64,000 bases of DNA. Origin: Neoconidiobolus thromboides FSU 785 (taxonomy: Eukaryota; Entomophthoromycota; Entomophthoromycetes; Entomophthorales; Neoconidiobolaceae). Both the position numbers and the translations under genes were made by a program. Of the stretch, positions 45,106 through 56,806 are shown in pieces. Every line of letters starts with the position of its first letter. The first letter of the stretch is position 1. A model generated the notes under the pieces. It was not told the origin of the DNA, made no database searches, and saw only the letters and a program-made list of their open reading frames with translations. Location: positions 111,779-175,778 of the forward strand of contig MU626273.1 in the NCBI GenBank assembly GCA_025603075.1, written 5' to 3'.

Positions 45106-47657
45106 TTAAACCGAACTAGCAGCTATAGGAGCATTAAGATTCAATGCTGATATGTTGTTATTATTGTTATTATTAGTATTATTGGTGGTATCGTTATTAT
45201 TATTGAGTTGATTTAACCATTTTGTCAATACATTTTGAAAGGTGTTATATGTTACTGGCTTTGATATATGATCATTCATGCCTATAGACTGATGATATTT
45301 ACGATCAGACAACAGTGTGTTTGCTGAAACAGAAATTATTATCTGTTCTTGATCAATTTCTCTTATCTTTTGACATACTGTGTCTCCATCCATCTTAGGC
45401 ATACTTTGATCTAATAAGATAATATCATAATAACCAACTGGATGACTGTTATATTCGTTAAGTGCCATTTCTCCATCCACTGCTAAAAAGTAGTCAACGC
45501 CGCCCATCTTATCTAAGAACCTCTTGAGGATTGCTTGGTTTATGGGATTATCTTCAGCTAATAACAATCGAATCCTATTGCTACTGACACTTTTTTCAGC
45601 TTCCGCTTTTTTAATTTTTCTGTTGTTTTTGAGTTTATTTAATTTCGAGTTATTTAATTTTTTTTTAGGGCCATCAACGGCTGGTTTCTCTTCTTTCTTA
45701 ATCCCCGTTTTTTGTATAACAACAGGTGATTCATAAAGCGTATAAAATTCAAATTTACTTTCACCAACTGGGGAACTTGTTTGGGACCTTGGTGACTCTA
45801 CATTAAAATCGGGACTTAAGGAATCTATTTTAAAGTTCAAAGAGACTTTTGTTCCTTTACCAACGGTGCTTTCAATCATAATGTCACCTTCCATCATATC
45901 TAACAATGACTTCGTAATTGCTAGTCCCAGACCTGAACCACCAAACAATCTTCTGTTACTTGAATCTCCCTGAACCCATGGGGTAAATAATTTTGGGAGG
46001 ATGTCAGGTTCAATTCCTATTCCCGTATCTATTATAGAAAATGACAAGTTACGTTTATTGTTTTCGTCTAAAAAGTGATTCATATCAAACTTGACAGTTC
46101 CTTGATCTGTAAATTTAATAGCATTTGAAGTCACGTTAATTAATATTTGCAAAATACGCATAGAGTCTCCTATAGCTTTCATTTCTTCTTCAACAATTTT
46201 ATACTCAAAATTGATTTTTTTGCGCTCTGCCGCCTTCTTAACAGTAGTAACAAATAAGTTTAAAGAACGCTTTAAAGAGAATGGCTCAAGGTTAAGCTCC
46301 AGTTTACCAGCTTCAATTCTTGAGAAATCTAAAATATCTTGTACGACAGCCATCTATATTGTTAAGTAAACATAAACTAAAATTATTAATATTTTACCAT
46401 TAATTTAGCAGAACCATCAATATTTTCAATGTATTCCTTTTGTAGTTCACTTATTTCAGTATCTAATAGCAAACACGTATTCCCAACAATACCAAATAGC
46501 TTTAAATAATTAATGCTTGTATTTTTTAAGAGATGATTATATTACCGGAGTCCTAATTTCATGAGACATCATTGACAAAAAAGCAGATTTTAATTTCGAA
46601 GATTCAATGGCCAGCTTTTCAAGTGCAATGAGACTTTGTTTTTCTTCTTCAGCTTCTTTTAAATCATGAATATCTAAAATAAGATAAGTATATGTTAGAC
46701 TGCGATATGTTGTGTCTTACCAACAGCATTAACAATGTATTTAAGCAAATGTCCTTTTTCGTTTAAGATAGGAGTAGCTTGGAAGAAATGCCAACGGTAA
46801 TCGTCATAACTGTAATTTTCGTTACTGTGTAACCTATTTTGATTTCCATATCTTACTTCCAAAGAAAAGGTTGTTCGTTTCTATAAATTAGCTTAGTTTT
46901 TATTTTTAGAATTAAAATTAAATTACTTGAAAGTTCTCAGACCACATTGGATAGAACCATTGTACATCGTCAGGATGGATACAGTCCTTTAAATTAATTT
47001 TAATGATATGTGATTAGTATAATGTATTACCCCCCAACCCTCACTGATAGTGTTTACACCAAAAGTCTCCAATACCTTGGTATTTTGGTAATGTACATCT
47101 CCTTGGTTGCCCATGATCCATATCATACTTGGAAGAGTATCCGCCATCTGAGAAAACTCGTGTAAAAGTCTTTTATCAAGTTCAGGCTCGCTTGTTGGGT
47201 CTATAATTGATAGTTCAGACTTGTCGCCGTCCTGGTTGCTTTCATTAATACGGTCAATAACTTGAACTGTGCCTTTTTCTGGGATGACTTTAATCAATGG
47301 TATATCTCTTATGCCAATCGAATAATATGTTTGGTCTTCAATCTTCCAATCCTTTACTTTCACTACAGCTGTTTGTCTTACATTTTTATAATTTTTGACA
47401 TTAGCAAAACATAAGTTCATAATTCGAGCCTTTCTTATATTTCCAGTAACTTCATCCTTAACTTTACTAGGACTGAAATGCTTTTGAATCATTTCATCAT
47501 TGGTAAGCTGAAGGAATTCCTCTTTGCTTTGATACTCAAATAATTCCAAAGCTCGCTCATTTACTAGGATTGGATTCGTTGCACTGCATAGTATAAGTGG
47601 TTCAAAGGTTGATGCAGAGAATATGCTAGCAACTAGACTTAAGCAGCAGTTATTCAT
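45106..47657 (-). CDS. PAS-domain hybrid histidine kinase 2
   Basis: Six exons (47657-47031, 46986-46927, 46880-46721, 46673-46546, 46499-46398, 46353-45106) give 774 residues. The domain order is the same as in kinase 1. There is an N-terminal PAS-like region, a second PAS/PAC (MIWIMGNQGD, DCIHPDDVQWF) and a HisKA with LSMMSHEIRTP (H320). The ATPase has NVTSNAIKFT, DTGIGIE and GGSGLGLAI. The receiver has LAEDNPINQAILKRF, D674 in LLDQSMP, and SKP. The C-terminal tail is Asn-rich. No membrane segments, so cytosolic. Introns after the PAS insert, the PAC and the H-box fall at positions equivalent to those of kinase 1, supporting origin by duplication. Catalytic residues are complete; the sensed signal is unknown. 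Confidence 0.92.
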
Positions 47658-48648
47658 AGTACTTAAATCTTTTAAGAAGAAATATAATATTTTTGAAGCT
47701 AAATAGATTTATTTCACTTGTAAACTTTTATATAGAAAAGAAGCCTTAAGTTTCGATCTCTATTAAACAAAATTTAGATTTCAGGATCGTAAATTTAGGA
47801 GCAAATCATAGTTTAATTGGAATAACTTAGCTATGGATCGCAAATTTGTGGTTAGATTTAAAGCTAATATGAACTTTACAGGGAATTAAAACTCAGATTG
47901 TATGCCTAAGTCCATGTTTACCCGAGTTCCTATTTTTTTGTAATGAGTTTAAAATAGTTGTAATGATTATTTAAAAAAAAAATCTATTCAACATTGTAGT
48001 ATTACTATTTTTATATATATATTAAAGATTAAATTGGTTTAGAAAATATAGTGTGCTTTTTTTGAGGTAGTTCATCCCAAAGTAAAGTTTTAGAGTATAT
48101 TATTATATTAAAAAAATTTTGACTTATTAAATTTAGTGATGTTTTATTGGTTAAGAAACAAATATATCAAACCAAATTAATGATTTAGTGTAAATTGATG
48201 CAGAACCCAGAACCTTATTTAGTTTGAGAATTGTATACTAATTATTACTACTAACTCAATCTAAGCATAATATGGGCATTTTAATTTTAAATCTGCTGAG
48301 CTTTTTTATTGATTTTTCCTATTTTTGTGTTAAAAAGGACAAAATTAAAGTGCCCACATTACGTTTAAATTAAGTCAATAGTTCAATTATTATCAAAGAA
48401 TGATTGTTATCTTTACAATTCTGATTAAAAAACTTTTTTAAAGCTTATTTTTTGTTTTTATTTTTTTCAAATAATTAGTCTTTTTAATTATGTTTTATGT
48501 TATTTTTATCAAGTATTTAATAGATACATAATATATAAATATATAGCTGTTTAACTCTACTTTTTACCAAAATAAAAGCAAAATGTAAACTTTATAATTA
48601 AACTTTAAATTTTGAAAAATTCTAATTTAGCAAGAAAAAGCACATTAT

Positions 48649-48743
48649 GGGATGTTTTTTTGTGTTTAAGAATTTTACTAACAATCTTTCTATTCAAATA
48701 GCGCTTAAAAAATGGAAAAATAATGAAATCAAAAAACATCCCC
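48649..48743 (+). mobile_element. MITE-like element, copy 11, forward
   Basis: GGGATGTTTTTTTGTG to AACATCCCC, with perfect TTAT on both sides (48645-48648, 48744-48747). The non-alternating duplication supports the 4-bp footprint. Confidence 0.88.
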
Positions 48744-49048
48744 TTATACAAACATTATAATTCATTTGCAATAATTTTGAGAACTATTTATAATAACCCA
48801 AAATTTATAGAATTTTGTAATAAAATATCAAAGTTTATTATTGATGAAATTCTTAAAAAAAGGCATCCCTATATATTAAATAATTTTAAAAATGCAATAA
48901 AGAAAAGCAAATTCATATAATATCATGCTCAATATATAGTTAAAAAAAGTTATTTAATAAAATAAACATAATTACAAAAAATAACAAAATAATAAACAAA
49001 GTTTATTTTAACTATTTATTTAAAATATCAAATCATAACTTACCATAT

Positions 49049-49154
49049 GGGGATATGGGAATGTATTTTTGTACCTAACAATTTTACTAACAATTTTTCC
49101 GCTTAAATAGTGCTTAAAAAATATAAAAATAATGAAGTCAAAAAAAACAGGCCC
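49049..49154 (+). mobile_element. MITE-like element, copy 12, forward, with extended left end
   Basis: The left terminus is GGGGATATGGGAATGTAT, as if about 7 extra bases were added inside the end. The right end is ACAGGCCC. Flanks are ATAT on both sides (49045-49048, 49155-49158). Confidence 0.8.
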
Positions 49155-50052
49155 ATATACAAAACTGCTTGATTTCTGCAACTTTTTAAATAAAAGCTTC
49201 CTTATTAGATCAATTGAAAGATCAATCCCAGCTTATTTTACAAAAATTATAAAAATTTTAATATTAACTAAGCAAGTAATTTAGTTTATTAAATGATAAA
49301 TCAATTATTAGTAGTTAAGTTAGTAAATAATTAAAAAGTAAAGTGCTACAGTAATAAATAGGAGCTATTATCATATTGCTTGGATTATATAAAGATATTT
49401 ATGATTTTGGGGCTAATAACCCCCTTCTATGCAGCTATTTATTAACTTAGTAATATATCAATAACGTAATTATAATATTAAAGTTGTCTACTGATTTGAT
49501 AATAAATGTATAATATTAACTACAAAGTAGTCAATAATAAATATTCCTTAATAAAACTTTATATTAACAGTATTTATTTACATATTACAACTTTAATCAA
49601 TATCAGTATACAAGTTATGAGTAAAAGTCTTTCTAATCCGGGAATTTTTATTAAATTTAATAAAAATCCTGCTAATTTATAATATAAATTATTAAAATAA
49701 CTCAAAATTATCCCAGATACTTTTGCTCTCTAATAGAAACTTGTGGTTAAAAATAAATAGGGATATCCGAATTGGTTTCATTTTTACCTAATTTTTAAAT
49801 ATTTCGTATTTTAGAAACTACTTGAAATTTTATAAAAACAAATAGTTCTAAAATAGAAAAAAATTCCGCTACGAAAAATATCATAGCCAAAAAGTCTCGC
49901 CCAAAAAAACCAAAGCAAAAAGCATTCACAATAAAAAGTCGCAACCAAAAAAGTCCAAAGTCTAAAGCTTAGGAATTAGCCAATAAGATTTAAAGAGAAA
50001 AAAAGGACGATTTGATGATTTATAGATTAAAATATCTTATTTTTTTATTAAA

Positions 50053-52803
50053 ATGAATATAAATAAATTACTATTAGCTCAAAAAGTTAGTAGTTTTCCA
50101 TTTTTAAATAATAGTAAATATGCCACAAAATCAATTACAAAGAACCGTTTATTAAAAAATAGTTTGTTAAATACCAGAAATAACACTTACATTGGGACTT
50201 CAAAAATAAACAATAAAAGTATTGTATCTTCAAAATGGACTAAAAATAGCTCAATAATACAAAGGAGTCAACTTTCATATACAGCTATACCAAAATTCCT
50301 CTTTAGAACTTTAAGAATGCCCACTGCATTTTTAGGTGTTGGAGCAGGTACAGCTGGGTATTTGAACTATAAAATACATGGTAATTTTATTTATTATACA
50401 TATTATTTTTTAAACTTATTTGATAAAAGAGGCAACAAAGAGCATTATACCAGACTGGGTATCAGAAACATTTCAAGAGGTAGGATCATTTTTAAATCAG
50501 GCTAGGAAAGATACAAATCAATTATTTGATGATGCCGAAGCTTATTTTGATCACCTTTTTTCTTCAGAACCAAACAATGGAACAGATAGCGAGTTTACAA
50601 TGAATAATGACAATGCAAACAATCAACTAAATAATTACAATAATGATAATTCATATACTCCAATTAATTACGCAGACGATGATGACGAAGAGGAGGATGA
50701 AGAAGAAGAAGAGAAGAAGCGCAAACCTAATAAAAGAAGAAAGAAGCAAGATGTCGATGAAAATTTTTCACCTTTAATAAGAAAATTGATAGAAATTCGG
50801 GCCATTTTAAAATCAGTTAATCACCATTCTTTGCATTTACCTTCCATTGTTGTAATAGGCTCTCAATCTTCTGGAAAGTCGTCAGTTTTGGAGGCTATTG
50901 TTGGGAGAGAGTTTTTACCAAAGTAAGCTTTATTTTTGATTTATTAATTAAATAATAATATTGTAGGGGAACCAATATGGTTACTAGGAGACCTATTGAG
51001 TTAACACTTGTACATTCTCCAGAATTAAATGAAGAGTATGGAGTAATATCACAGGTGGGAAAAACCAAGTTTCATGATTTTGAAGATATCAAAAAGCATT
51101 TAACAAAGCTAAATATGGAAGTATCTTCAAGCGATTGTGTATCGGATGATCCAATAGAATTAAAGATTTATTCACCTTCGGTTCCAGATTTAACTTTAAT
51201 TGATCTACCGGGTTACATTCAAATTCATACCAAAGATCAACCAAGAGATTTGAGATCAAAGATATCAGATTTATGTCATAAATACATAAGCAAGAATAAC
51301 ATTATATTGGCAGTAAGTCCAGCGGATGTTGATTTAGCCAATTCTGAAGCTTTATTGGCAAGTAGAAGAGTAGATCCAAAAGGAAGTAGAACTATTGGTG
51401 TAATAACCAAGATGGATTTGGTAGACCCAGTGCTTGGTGCAGCTATATTGGAAAATAGAGATTATCCTTTAAAATTAGGGTATATAGGAGTTGTTTGTAA
51501 ACAGCCACCAAAGACTGGACTCTCTTCGATAATATCAAGCAAAAATAGTGATTACTTTTCAAACTATGGTATATTCGCAACAAGAAAATTAAGGGTGGGA
51601 GTACCAACGCTAAGGACTACCTTGATAAATGTATTAGAAGAAAAAATGAGTAAGAATATTGAACGACTTTACGAGCAAGTTTTGGTTGAATTAGAAGAAG
51701 TCCGATATCAATATAAAGTAGAATATAATGATCGATTGATTACTGCAGAATCCTATGTTGCAGATTCTTTAGATATCCTTAAACATCGTTTTAAAAACTT
51801 TGCCAATTCATTTGGAAAACAACAAATAAAGGATCAAATTCAAAGCGTAATGGAACAAAAAGTATTAGATGTTTGCGCAAGAGTTTATTGGTCAGACCCG
51901 TTATTAATTAATATGAATCGAGAAAGTATTAAAGATTCACATTGGGTTGCAAAGCTTGATCGTGCAGCTTCGTTATTGACTAAAAGTGGTGTAGGAAAAT
52001 TATCGACTCAAATGGTAGTGGATACCTTAATGCGTAATATGGATTTGATATCTAGGGATGAGCCATTTATTCACCATGATGATATGAGACGTAAAATCAT
52101 TCAATTCTCAAATGCTATTGTAAAATCAAAATATAAAAGTACGGTTGATCAAGTAGAAAATACAATTAAACCTTATAAATATGAAGTAGATTGTAATCAA
52201 CAAGAATGGGATGAATCCAGAACAAAAACAATTTCATTGTTAAAATCGGAGATTTTGATGTGTGACTCTTCATTAGCTAAAATTAAACAAACGGTTGGAT
52301 CATCGAAATTAAAAGAAGCTATCAATTACATAAATGCAAAAGAAGATAAGAAAGAATACGATGACGCAGCTAATGAATTTGAAGAAGCTGTACAGCCACA
52401 TTTTAATCCAAAACTTTTAGAGAAAGCAAATGAAGCTATATGGTTAAGAAATCGACGACTTGCACTTAAATTTAGATTAGCCATGACCAAGAGCCGAACA
52501 TGCCGCTCCTCTTCAAATAAAATCATATGCCCCGAAATTTATTTACAAATGGTAGGGTCGAAGCTGACGTCAACAGCAGTTATGTTTATACAGGTAGAAT
52601 TATTAAATGAGGTTTTCTTCCAGTTTCCTAGAGAGGTGGATACCCACTTGTTATATTATGACTTGACTAAAGAACAAATTCAACAGTTTGCCAATCAAAA
52701 TCCTAAGGTCTCTCGTCAGCTTCAGCTAAAAGATGCTAGAGCTAGCTTAGAGTTAGCCGCTAGCAAACTAAGTTATATGCTTGAAAACTTTGAGGAATTG
52801 TAA
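50053..52803 (+). CDS. MGM1: mitochondrial dynamin-like GTPase Mgm1/OPA1
   Basis: Three exons (50053-50380, 50430-50922, 50967-52803) give 885 residues. The N terminus is basic and hydroxylated, like a mitochondrial presequence. A membrane segment follows at about 90-106 ([17 protein letters not shown]), then an acidic and Asn-rich linker (about 160-215) where processing could make a short form. The GTPase domain begins near 245: P-loop GSQSSGKS (253-260), TRRP switch I across the second splice, DLPGY and TKMD. The dynamin stalk and a C-terminal assembly region follow. Mgm1/OPA1 fuses and shapes the inner mitochondrial membrane. Both splice sites fall at phase-consistent GT-AG boundaries. Confidence 0.94.
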
Positions 52804-53562
52804 GAATATGGGTTAAATTTTAATATACCAGATTGATTATCATTAGTTCTTTAGAATCAAAGTATTTTAAATATTAAATTAATTTTAAAAGTTTAAATTG
52901 ATTTTCCTTATTTTGGTTTTAATTTTAATCTCTTTAATATTCCGTGTAAATGCATTTCTATATGAACTAACAATTTCACAAAATATCAATCAAAATTGTT
53001 CTAGATTTATATTAAATAATAAATAATAAAGATTTCTCATGGTTCTTTTATCACCATTCATTTATTTATCAACATTACTGATATCATATACCTTCAACGG
53101 GTTGAATACAATATATAACGGTGAAATATTACTATTGTTTTTAATTTGCGGTAAATTTATAATTAAAGTTATAGTAATTTAAAACTTTTGCTTATATTAA
53201 CTTTTTTATAGAAATAAACATATCTTATTATTATTATTATTATTTGTAAACAAGGACAATTAAACATATTTTATTATTGGATTCAATAACAGATTGTAGT
53301 TTAATAATAGGCTTTATTATTCTTTAAGACAAATCAATTTAATTATTATGCTCATTCATCTAATTAAAAAGTTAAATGCCAGAAGAATAGCTTGCATAAT
53401 AAAGTTTAGTACAGTAACTTTAATCAGAATATTATTTTTTTAAAGGCTGAGAATTGTAGAATATTAAATTGAAAAAATGACATGGGCTTTAAAAAATAAG
53501 TATAAAAAAGTTAAACTAACTCTTAAATGCTACAATAATAATAATAGTAATAAACATTTAAA
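52804..53562. other. intergenic region, about 760 bp
   Basis: AT-rich DNA between MGM1 and the lipase. Includes the lipase TATA element at 53501. No coding or RNA feature seen. Confidence 0.5.
53501..53508 (+). promoter_or_regulatory. TATA box of the lipase gene
   Basis: TATAAAAA lies 55-62 bp upstream of the ATG at 53563, the same spacing seen for secreted-protein genes B and C. Confidence 0.45.
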
Positions 53563-54597
53563 ATGAACTTACAACTACTATTTTTCATAGTATTATCCAT
53601 CACATCTACCGCTTCAGAATCCGCCTACTCTTCCAAAGCATCTAGTGAATGGCAAGGTTACGAAGAGGTCCAACGCCAACTTAACAATACCCAAAGTGAT
53701 GCAAATAACTTAACTGTTAATCTAGGTGTTAGTTCTAGAAGCGGTATATTTAATATCCTCGGTAATATATTAAATGATAACAAACAATCATCCGCCATCT
53801 CGCCAAAAATCCTAAGTATTGAAGAAGTAAGATCATATACTCAATTCGCTGGTGCTGCTTATTGCAAAAACATTCAACAATGGTCATGTTATCCATACTG
53901 TACTTCTTTTAGGCCAGGGGAGATTAAGGTGATCCATGTGATCCGTAGTGATCAGTATGATATTGATGGTTATATTGCATACAAAGGACAAAATGAACTT
54001 ATAGTTGCTATTCGAGGTAGTAAATCATTAAATAATTGGATAGTGGATGGTTTGTTATTTCAAACAACCATTGAGTTACCACCACCATACAATCAAGCTA
54101 AAGTCCATTTTGGTTTTAATAAAGCTAGTTTAGCTGTGTTATCTCAAATTGGGGAAGTGCTTAAAAGGGAAGTTAATGTTAATCCAAAAGTAAAAATTAC
54201 TCTCCTTGGGCATAGTTTAGGTGGATCTATTATGGGTATGCTATCACATTATTTGGTCCAATACAAATATATCACTTTTGATCAATTTCAGTTAATCACT
54301 TTCGGTATGCCAAGAGTTGGGGATGCTACATATGCAAAGTATATTAATAGCAATGTTAAAACATTAGCTAGGATCACTCATCAAACTGATTTTATTCCTT
54401 TGATACCACCAATAGCTTTGAACTATTTGCATTTTAATAACGAAATAAATGTACAAGGGATAGGCAATGATGCCAAAGCTAAGCTTTGTTTAAATGCTGC
54501 TGGTGAGGATCCTACTTGTATCATAAACCCATTACAGTTGAGATCTTGGCCAGCTCATTTCCAATATTGGGATGTCACGTTTGATCAATGTCAATAA
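53563..54597 (+). CDS. secreted class 3 lipase
   Basis: Intronless, 344 residues. A signal peptide ends near residue 17-20 (MNLQLLFFIVLSITSTAS). A short pro-region of about 65 residues precedes the lipase fold. The class 3 signature GHSLGG has the nucleophile S218. The acid residue is probably D276 (HQTDFIP), and the base is probably H332 (WPAHFQYWD), as in Rhizomucor-type lipases. YIAYKGQNELIVAIRGSKS gives the strand and oxyanion-loop region. Cysteines at 101, 109 and 113 (AYCKNIQQWSCYPYC) resemble the family's N-terminal disulfide set. The enzyme would hydrolyse triacylglycerols or other esters outside the cell. A decayed relative lies about 450 bp downstream on the other strand. Confidence 0.94.
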   Translation: MNLQLLFFIVLSITSTASESAYSSKASSEWQGYEEVQRQLNNTQSDANNLTVNLGVSSRSGIFNILGNILNDNKQSSAISPKILSIEEVRSYTQFAGAAYCKNIQQWSCYPYCTSFRPGEIKVIHVIRSDQYDIDGYIAYKGQNELIVAIRGSKSLNNWIVDGLLFQTTIELPPPYNQAKVHFGFNKASLAVLSQIGEVLKREVNVNPKVKITLLGHSLGGSIMGMLSHYLVQYKYITFDQFQLITFGMPRVGDATYAKYINSNVKTLARITHQTDFIPLIPPIALNYLHFNNEINVQGIGNDAKAKLCLNAAGEDPTCIINPLQLRSWPAHFQYWDVTFDQCQ

Positions 54598-54787
54598 GGG
54601 ATATTAAAATTAATTCTTAATAAAGTAATATATTAAAGCTAAGATGATTGTACATTTTTTCAAACTTTCATTTTGATATACATTTTAATTTAAAATCATT
54701 CTAAAAATACAACGTAAATTTAATAAATAATTAGTTATAGTTATATACTCAACTTAAAAAAATAATAACTAAAAATAATAATTAAAT

Positions 54788-54883
54788 GGGGATGTCTTTT
54801 TTGACTTCATTATTTTTCCATCTTTAAGCGCTATTTGGGTGGAAAATTGTTAGTAAAATTCTTAAATCCAAAAATACATACCC
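54788..54883 (-). mobile_element. MITE-like element, copy 13, reverse
   Basis: GGGGATGTCTTTTTTGAC to ATACATACCC, flanked by perfect AAAT (54784-54787, 54884-54887). Confidence 0.85.
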
Positions 54884-54922
54884 AAATAGTAGGAACTCAT
54901 TTTTTTTAACTAGATAAGATAT

Positions 54923-55019
54923 GGAGGTGTTTTTTTATTTCATCAATTTTTCCATGTTTCAAGCACTATTTGAGCGGAAAAAGTGTTAGTAAAATTCTTA
55001 AATACAAAAATATAACCCC
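54923..55019 (-). mobile_element. MITE-like element, copy 14, reverse
   Basis: GGAGGTGTTTTTTTATTTC to ATATAACCCC. The left flank is ATAT and the right flank TATA. Only about 40 bp from copy 13. Confidence 0.75.
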
Positions 55020-55040
55020 TATATTCCAAATTAGTAAATC

Positions 55041-55228
55041 AGTTTTGAAAGGTCATTACACTACGATAAGAAATGATGATTAATTTTTCTTGTTCATCAG
55101 TAGCAGCAATTACTAATAAACCAAAGTCCTCATTTTGAAAATTTTTAATATTTGCAAATATTTGTTTACAAAGACATTCTTAATTAAGAATTTTCTCTAC
55201 TGGACATGTAGAAATTAAGAAACAGAGT
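55041..55228 (-). pseudogene. class 3 lipase relic
   Basis: On the minus strand one frame reads TCPVEKILN, a stop where the intact lipase has Trp, then ECLCKQIFANIKNF and DFGLLVIAATDEQEKLIII. This mirrors the intact gene's AYCKNIQQWSCYPYC and the DGYIAYKGQNELIVAI strand. The Gly of the usual RGS is Val (YRSVMTFQN). No start, no GHSLGG part and an in-frame stop indicate a decayed fragment. It is flanked by MITE copies on both sides. Confidence 0.55.
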
Positions 55229-55347
55229 AAATTTTTTGAATATCTTCAATGGTATCATTTTTGACATTTCTTAGCAAGATCGATTTTTTGGCAGTACATT
55301 TATAAACAATTTGTATAAATCTTGGGTAAGACTACCAGTAAGTATAT

Positions 55348-55445
55348 AGGGATATATTTTTTTGTTTAGGAGCTTTACTAACAATCTTTCCACTCAAATA
55401 GCGCTTAAAAATAGAAAAGGTAATAAAATCAAAAAATGTGTCCCC
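55348..55445 (+). mobile_element. MITE-like element, copy 15, forward
   Basis: AGGGATATATTTTTTTG to TGTGTCCCC with the core CAAATAGCGCTTAAAA. The right flank is ATAT and the left is ATAT plus A. Confidence 0.78.
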
Positions 55446-56642
55446 ATATCTTTTCTAAAATTGGGCACATCTTCAAAAGATTACTGCTCCCAGCTGAGAG
55501 TAACCGTCTAACACCAACCACTCAAGCTAATGGTTCGTTTCCATAAATCATTTTATGAGGCAGTAAAAGATATACTTAAAGTGAGTGTTAATAGCTTGAT
55601 TGATTTGCTATTATAATCTTCTTTTAATACTAGATTTAACTTACTATTGTATTTATGTATTTTCAAATGTTTTTAACGAACAGTAACAATAAATCCTATT
55701 GTAGACCATATTATAATAGTACAGATCTGAACGCTCCTTTGATTATAATGTTATTTTTTATAAAAAGCCTTCACAAATGATAGCATTCAGCTGACGAATC
55801 TTTATAGGGGTTTCTTTTAAGCTAAAAAGATGGTTGGGTATAGATCCCAATATAAGAGGAGGAAGAAGAGGTATATATAAAAATACTAAATGTTTTATTA
55901 TAGTATTACAAAGCTATAAAGCGACATAAAATATTAATTAAAATTTTAGATATAAAGATGAATGGATAGAAGCATTGATCCAATGATAGCACGTGAGATC
56001 AATACTGTATGAATATATTTTTATACTACTCAGAATGGTTTTTAAATTTCTAAATTTGTTTTTAGCTACAACTTTTTAAAATAATGTTTAAATATAAAAA
56101 ACATTATTAAGTTTAATCTCATGGATTAGCTTGAAAACTTAGTTCAAGTTTGTCCAATTTGATTTTTGGATTTCAAATTAAGCACCAAGTACTATCAAGA
56201 TATTGCTTTTTTACTTAATTTTAAAACAAATCTATATTGGAATGTTTTTTAGTTTTTAGTTTTCTTTTCAAATTTTATACTATAGAGGAAATAGATAAAA
56301 AGCGAATTACAAATTTTAATTCTAACCAGACTTTTAGACTTACTCATATTTAAAGCTATTCTAAAAATTCACTTAAAAATGCTCGAAATAAACTATGTAA
56401 GAGCTTTTTTAAGTTACTTCAAATAAAAAATAAACAACATAGTTAATAATACATTTTATGTAAATTACTTGATTTGAAGTAAACTATAGCTTTTATTTTT
56501 AGTTAAACAACGTTTTGCTTGAATATCCTGAACTTTTGGTCAGAGTCTACTTTTTTAACAGTAATATTCTATTTCATTGCAAATCAAACTTGCTTAATTT
56601 TCAAGTATATATATAAAAATCCGTTTTTAAATAATAAGTTAA

Positions 56643-56713
56643 GTCAATGTAGTATAGTGGTAGTACACCGCGTTGTGGCCGCGATAGCGGGGGTTCGATT
56701 CCCCCCATTGACA
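56643..56713 (+). tRNA. tRNA-His (GTG)
   Basis: A 71-nt cloverleaf without intron. The acceptor stem GTCAATG/CATTGAC pairs perfectly and the anticodon loop contains GTG. The T arm is GGGGG-TTCGATT-CCCCC and the discriminator is A. As usual in eukaryotes the extra G at -1 is not encoded (A is present) and would be added after transcription. A MITE starts directly at its 3' end. Confidence 0.93.
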
Positions 56714-56806
56714 TGATGTTTTAACTTCGTTACTTTTTGCATCTTTTTAAGCATTATTTGAGTTGGCAAACTGTTAGTAGAATTCTTAAGCATAAAAAAC
56801 ATCCCC
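56714..56806 (-). mobile_element. MITE-like element, copy 16, reverse, left end missing
   Basis: Begins directly after the tRNA-His discriminator with TGATGTTTTAACTTCG and ends AACATCCCC. The left GGGG terminus is absent, so it is truncated or inserted at the tRNA end. Confidence 0.75.

Larger units (their letters stand above)
47658..50052. other. intergenic region, about 2.4 kb, with two MITE copies
   Basis: Between histidine kinase 2 and the Mgm1 gene. AT-rich, with element copies at 48649-48743 and 49049-49154. A 65-codon frame at 48723 starts inside a MITE and is not supported. Confidence 0.5.
54598..56642. other. intergenic region, about 2 kb
   Basis: Holds three element copies (54788-54883, 54923-55019, 55348-55445) and a lipase relic (55041-55228). 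The stretch 55450-56640 is AT-rich without coding signs. Confidence 0.55.

Noticed and set aside
48723-48920. A 65-codon plus-strand frame
   Set aside because: It begins inside a MITE copy; no domain, signal peptide or conservation argument supports it.
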